The notes below the pieces were generated by a model. The model did no database searches. It saw only the letters and a program-made list of their open reading frames with translations, and was not told the origin of the DNA. From contig JAPLDY010000094.1 of the NCBI GenBank assembly GCA_026391595.1, forward strand, positions 1-34,259: 34,259 nucleotides of DNA. Direction: 5' to 3'. Source of the stretch: Bacteroidia bacterium (GTDB lineage Bacteria; Bacteroidota; Bacteroidia; Bacteroidales; VadinHA17). Shown here one piece after another: positions 29,815 through 34,259 of this stretch. The first letter of the stretch is position 1; each line of letters opens with the position of its first letter. A program made the position numbers and the translations under genes.

Positions 29815-30300
29815 CTACCTTGTTGCTGTCATGCTGGTATTGGTATTAAGCAGGAAAGGGAAATAAGCTGCAATAAGCTTGGTAGCTTCAATAACCGGCT
29901 GCTGACCCGGACCAAGGACTTTCTGATGAAAATATTCTACCCTGTTAAGGTTCTCATCTGTTGTCTTGTGCCCATCGTTCTCAAAAGCTTTATCAAGTCT
30001 TTCTACTCCGAAATATACCTTATTACATACATACTGTACGGAGAGCTTATCGGAGAGAACGACATATTTCCTGCATTTGCGGTCCTTGCACACAATTATA
30101 GTCACCTCCATAGGCGTGTTTTCATAGCTGATCGTAAAAGCCTGACATTCATCCCCCTTCATTGAGACTGGATTGTCGACTGTTTCGATCTTGTAGTTTC
30201 CAAGTGCTGAAAAGGTCTGACCTTTTGCAACGACTTTCTTTCCGAATGTGACAGTGCAGATGGCTGCTAAAAGTACTGTCATTAAAATCATTTTTTTCAT
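29815..30300 (-). CDS. Small secreted hypothetical protein
   Basis: 161-aa ORF with signal peptide (MKKMILMTVLLAAICTVTFGKK) and four Cys in the mature region. Confidence 0.65.
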   Translation of the reverse strand: MKKMILMTVLLAAICTVTFGKKVVAKGQTFSALGNYKIETVDNPVSMKGDECQAFTISYENTPMEVTIIVCKDRKCRKYVVLSDKLSVQYVCNKVYFGVERLDKAFENDGHKTTDENLNRVEYFHQKVLGPGQQPVIEATKLIAAYFPFLLNTNTSMTATR

Positions 30301-30479
30301 GGCTCAAAGAATTTAATTTGTTAACTTTAAAAACGCTTTTTACTGTCCTTATTTTTTAAGATCAATTTCAATCTTTATCCCGAAATTATGCTATTAGTAT
30401 AATGCAGGAAACGGCTAAATCACAATTGGTTGGTTTGGATTGACGGATAGCAGGAAAATAGCCGGAAACCGTATCAGGA

Positions 30480-32618
30480 TTATTGATTGCTCATCCCGAA
30501 TTCCAGCGTTCCGCCTTCCATGAGGTCGGCATGTGAGATCTTAAATTCGGTCAAAGTCTTTTCATTCAGCCTGACCCATTTTAGATACCTGTTTTCTTCA
30601 GATGCATCGGGGGCAAGGATCTTAAGTTTCTTATTATTGGGGAGCTGGATAGTTATTGATTTATAGGAAGACCCATGAAGGAAGTAATAATCCTGACCGG
30701 CAACCGGGAAGAATCCGCATCGCGCAAAAAAGTAAAGAGATCCCATGGCTCCCTGATCATCATCACCCGGCAGTGAGGTTTTGGTATATTTGGGTACAAG
30801 CTGCATCCTCAGGTACTTTGCACAAAGATCCGGCCTGTTGATGAGCGGATGACAGAACCACCACAGTGTCATGAAGGAAGGCTCGTTGCCAAAATCAATA
30901 TAATTATTATCGAGAGCATGAACGAGTCGCTTTGTAAATGTCTCCGGACCGCCCATATATTCTATCATGCCGGGAATATCATGAGGGATGAAGTATGAAT
31001 AGATCCAGCAGGTGCCTTCGTAAAAATGTTTGTTGTAACCTGTTTTCGGATCTATATTGTCGAAGGTTCCGTCACTTTTTTTACCCATAATAAACCCCTT
31101 GAAACCATCGCTTTCAGCTGACACGTTCCAGATATTTTTCCAGCTGGCGGATCGTGCAGAATACTTTTGATAATCGGCTGTTTTACCCAGTCCTTTTGCC
31201 AGTGTGGCAGCACAGAAGTCATCATATGAGAACGCCAGGGTTCCTGAACCAGAGTACATCCTGTTGGAATAAAAGTGCTTCTCTCCAGGGTAATGGTACC
31301 CGTTGATTATATAATTCGGAGTCCTCATGCTGTCGGCATTGTATTTCAGTATCTTATAGGCTTCGTTCCAGTCAACTCCGGGTATCCCTTTTACATATGC
31401 GTCGGCAATTATCTTGTCAACAGTGTTGCCACCCTGACCAACAGGGCTTTCAAGTCCATTTATAAATGCTTCTGCAACATATTTGTCATGCTTATATCTG
31501 GCTATGAATGAATTGATATTTTCTGAAACCATTTCCTGATCCAGGATACACATTAGCGGGAATACCGTCTTCCATGAATCCCACATTGTATAATGATCAT
31601 CCCAGAAAGCCTCTTCAGTATTCCAGGCATTATTCCCGGTCCTGTTCCTGGGTTGTACAAAGCTATGAAACAGGTTAGTATAGAAAATAGTTTTTTCCTT
31701 TTCGGAAGCCTCGATTTTCACTTTTCCCAGTTTGGTGTTCCATGCTTTGCGTGCTTCATTTTTAAGCTTATCGAATTCCCATCCGGGGATCTCCTGTTTC
31801 AGAAGCATTTCTGCATGAGACTCACTCCTGAACGAGACAGCAATCTTGACATAAACGGGTTCATTGGCCCGGGTGCTGAATTTATAGAAAGCACCCATTC
31901 TCGAATTAATGCTTTTTTCAGCATTACTCCCGTCATTTATCTTTTCATTGATCCACGTTCCAAAACCATCAGGCTTTTTGCTGAGTACGGCATAGAAGTA
32001 CATTTTCCAGCGTGTATTGTTTGATGGCCAGTTGCCTTTGAAGGTTCCTCCGCCGGAAATGGCATTTTTTTCTTTCAGGATGTTTACATATCCGTCTTCC
32101 AGGCCGATTGCTCCTTTCAATTTTCTTGCCACATCTATGGTTACAGACGCATTAATTGTTTCGGGATAGGTAAATCTGTACAGGGCTGCATTAGCGGATG
32201 GCACCACTTCGCAGAGAATATTGCTTTTTAAAAGTTTTACCTTATAATAATAGCATCTGGCAACTTCCTCGTCCTTTTCTGATGCATAATTCTCTTCATT
32301 AATCTCCAGCCCGATCTGTGGAGCAATCAGAAAATTGCCATAGGAGCTTAGTCCTCCGGTACCCTGCGCATGAAGCTGCGCAAATCCGATTATCTTCTCT
32401 CCTCCCTTATAACCTCCGTTGTTGGGGTTAAGGGTATTTGGACTGGGGTAAACAGAAGAATGCGGAAGACAGGGTCCGGCCATGCAGGAACCTTGTCCAG
32501 CTGCACCGATCATAGGATTGACATAGTCTGCCGGCGTCATCGTTTTTTGACCTGATGCAAAAGGTGAGAAGTTTAATAAAAGGGTCAAACTTATAAAATG
32601 CAGCGCGTGTTTATACAT
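30480..32618 (-). CDS. Glycoside hydrolase family 92 (alpha-mannosidase-like)
   Basis: 712 aa: signal peptide, VNPMIGAAGQGSCMAGPCLPHSSVYPSPNT, GFAQLHAQGTGGLSSYGNFLIAP, WDSWKTVFPLMCILDQEM, GDDDQGAMGSLYFFARCGFFPVAGQDYYF. Confidence 0.9.
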   Translation of the reverse strand: MYKHALHFISLTLLLNFSPFASGQKTMTPADYVNPMIGAAGQGSCMAGPCLPHSSVYPSPNTLNPNNGGYKGGEKIIGFAQLHAQGTGGLSSYGNFLIAPQIGLEINEENYASEKDEEVARCYYYKVKLLKSNILCEVVPSANAALYRFTYPETINASVTIDVARKLKGAIGLEDGYVNILKEKNAISGGGTFKGNWPSNNTRWKMYFYAVLSKKPDGFGTWINEKINDGSNAEKSINSRMGAFYKFSTRANEPVYVKIAVSFRSESHAEMLLKQEIPGWEFDKLKNEARKAWNTKLGKVKIEASEKEKTIFYTNLFHSFVQPRNRTGNNAWNTEEAFWDDHYTMWDSWKTVFPLMCILDQEMVSENINSFIARYKHDKYVAEAFINGLESPVGQGGNTVDKIIADAYVKGIPGVDWNEAYKILKYNADSMRTPNYIINGYHYPGEKHFYSNRMYSGSGTLAFSYDDFCAATLAKGLGKTADYQKYSARSASWKNIWNVSAESDGFKGFIMGKKSDGTFDNIDPKTGYNKHFYEGTCWIYSYFIPHDIPGMIEYMGGPETFTKRLVHALDNNYIDFGNEPSFMTLWWFCHPLINRPDLCAKYLRMQLVPKYTKTSLPGDDDQGAMGSLYFFARCGFFPVAGQDYYFLHGSSYKSITIQLPNNKKLKILAPDASEENRYLKWVRLNEKTLTEFKISHADLMEGGTLEFGMSNQ

Positions 32619-32634
32619 AAAGGAAAATCCAGAA

Positions 32635-32665
32635 TTGATTTATGAAATGCTTTAAATTATCTTTG
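32635..32665 (+). promoter_or_regulatory. Possible promoter of the GH43 gene
   Basis: TTG (32635-32637), 20-nt spacer, TATCTTTG (32658-32665). Confidence 0.55.
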
Positions 32666-32729
32666 TTAAAATGTCCAATGCTCTGACGATATAAAGTTAT
32701 CTATTATTGTATTTATTCAACTTAGAAAT

Positions 32730-33770
32730 ATGGCAATCATTTTTAAAATAAGAACTAGCCGAAACCGGTTGTTAATACTTCCGATACTATGCTTTGCTGT
32801 TTTGAATTATACAGAAGCTCAGACCTCCCCCCGGCAGCCGGCGAAACTGGATACATTCAGGCCGGGAGAGGTATGGCCAGATGTTGACGGAAATCATATT
32901 CAGGCACATGGCGGCGGAATTATCAAAATCAGGAAAACATACTACTGGTATGGAGAGCAGCGGGGGAAAGATCTCGATCCGCAGTACCGGTATGTAAGCT
33001 GTTATTCATCCAAAGACCTTTTAAACTGGAAGTTCATGGGTAATGTGGTCAAAATGCTCCCTCCTGACTCACTGACAGGAAGATGGGTTCTTGAACGCCC
33101 CAAGGTTTTTTATAATGCCACAACAAAGAAGTATGTGATGTACTTTCATATAGACGACCGACAGTACAAAGTTGCACAGGTGGGGATAGCTGTATCAGAC
33201 AAGCCCGACGGCGAATTCAGTTATGTAAAAAGATTTCGTCCTCTGGGTCAGGAAAGCAGGGATATCGGTCAGTTCATTGATGATGACGGTACCCCGTATC
33301 TTGTATTTGAAGACCGTCCCAATGGTTTCCATATCGCTGGTTTATCGGATGATTATATGGATGTTGTAAAGGATATGACCCTGGTGAAAGCTCATATGGA
33401 AGGAGGAGCGATTGTCAATTATGAGGGTTTGTACTATTCTATCGGTTCGGGGCTTACAGGATGGAAGCCAAATCCCAATAAATATTCGACAGCTCCTACA
33501 CTTGAAGGTCCCTGGACAGAATTTAAGGACATTGCTCCGCCAGAAGCAAATACTTACGGGTCACAGTCGACAATGCTTATCAAGGTCGTTGGTACAAAGA
33601 AGACGACAGTGATCTACATGGGAGATATGTGGAAACCATCAACGCAGTGGGATTCCCGTTACTTGTGGATGCCTCTCGAATTTATTGATGGCAAACTGCG
33701 GCTGCCTCAGCCACGACCATGGAAACTGAATATTAAAACCGGTGAGGTGACTTTTCCTGATGAAAAATAA
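32730..33770 (+). CDS. Glycoside hydrolase family 43 protein (galactan-type subfamily likely)
   Basis: 346 aa: DVDGNHIQAHGGGIIKIRKTYYWYGEQRG, RWVLERPKVFYNATTKKYVMYFH, RDIGQFIDDDGTPYLVFEDR. Confidence 0.85.
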   Translation: MAIIFKIRTSRNRLLILPILCFAVLNYTEAQTSPRQPAKLDTFRPGEVWPDVDGNHIQAHGGGIIKIRKTYYWYGEQRGKDLDPQYRYVSCYSSKDLLNWKFMGNVVKMLPPDSLTGRWVLERPKVFYNATTKKYVMYFHIDDRQYKVAQVGIAVSDKPDGEFSYVKRFRPLGQESRDIGQFIDDDGTPYLVFEDRPNGFHIAGLSDDYMDVVKDMTLVKAHMEGGAIVNYEGLYYSIGSGLTGWKPNPNKYSTAPTLEGPWTEFKDIAPPEANTYGSQSTMLIKVVGTKKTTVIYMGDMWKPSTQWDSRYLWMPLEFIDGKLRLPQPRPWKLNIKTGEVTFPDEK

Positions 33771-33837
33771 TTTGTAACAGCCATCAAGACACAACCCATA
33801 TGCCAGAGTTATGAGCCAGGCTATAAAATAATTAAAA

Positions 33838-34259
33838 ATGAAATTCAAATTTTTATCTCAGCTATCGCTTCTTCTTTTAATAAGCAATCATTTCCTGAGT
33901 TCCCAGACACCGTATGTTTCCAAAGTATGGATACCTGACAATGGTGATGGCACCTACAAAAATCCCATCATCAATGCCGATTATTCTGATCCGGATGCAA
34001 TAAGGGTTGGCGATGATTATTACCTGACTGCCTCCAGTTTTACCTGCGCTCCCGCCTTACCTGTTCTTCATTCAAAAGACCTTGTAAACTGGACGATCAT
34101 AGGACATGCTCTTGATAGGCAGGTGCCTCCCGATGTATTTGATAAGACACAGCAGGGCAAGGGGGTATGGGCTCCGGCAATCCGCTTTCATAACGGTGAA
34201 TTTTATATTTTTTACCCTGATCCGGATTATGGAATTTATATGGTTAAAACAAAAGATCC
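33838..34259 (+). CDS. Glycoside hydrolase family 43 protein (beta-xylosidase-type), truncated by the window end
   Basis: Open frame from ATG 33838 to window end: MKFKFLSQLSLLLLISNHFLSSQ...YKNPIINADYSDPDAIRVGDDYYLTASSFTCAPALPVLHSKDLVNWTIIGHAL. Absent from the ORF track because it has no stop. Confidence 0.88.
   Translation, partial: MKFKFLSQLSLLLLISNHFLSSQTPYVSKVWIPDNGDGTYKNPIINADYSDPDAIRVGDDYYLTASSFTCAPALPVLHSKDLVNWTIIGHALDRQVPPDVFDKTQQGKGVWAPAIRFHNGEFYIFYPDPDYGIYMVKTKD

Noticed and set aside
31593-32024. 143-aa plus-strand ORF in GH92
   Set aside because: Antisense to a recognised GH92 coding region; no independent support.

Overview
The window looks like Bacteroidetes (probably Bacteroidales) chromosome. 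Evidence is the gene content, the TAnnTTTG-type promoter elements and the protein signatures. Left and centre hold mainly housekeeping genes: a TPR protein and an outer-membrane beta-barrel protein ahead of gyrB, a DUF362/ferredoxin protein, dacB, rlmN, dapF, a DegP/HtrA protease, rpoD and uvrB. The right side is more accessory: two LytS/LytTR-type sensor kinase/response regulator pairs, several exported proteins of uncertain role (a SAM-methyltransferase-like protein, a CDA-fold deaminase, two orphan secreted proteins), an (alpha/alpha)6-like glycosidase lipoprotein, and a GH92-GH43-GH43 carbohydrate cluster cut by the window end. I see no rRNA, tRNA, CRISPR array, transposase or phage module. 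I found no unambiguous new multi-gene system. The items most worth a second look are: (1) a perfect 33-nt palindrome inside a larger imperfect inverted repeat within the propeller-kinase CDS (17648-17703); (2) an in-frame TAA that separates the signal peptide from the rest of a large TPR protein (405-407); (3) an intergenic inverted repeat built from CACAGAG heptamers at exact 10-bp spacing (10938-11036); (4) an apparently exported cytidine-deaminase-fold protein and an apparently exported SAM-methyltransferase. All calls come from reading the sequence; no database search was run.
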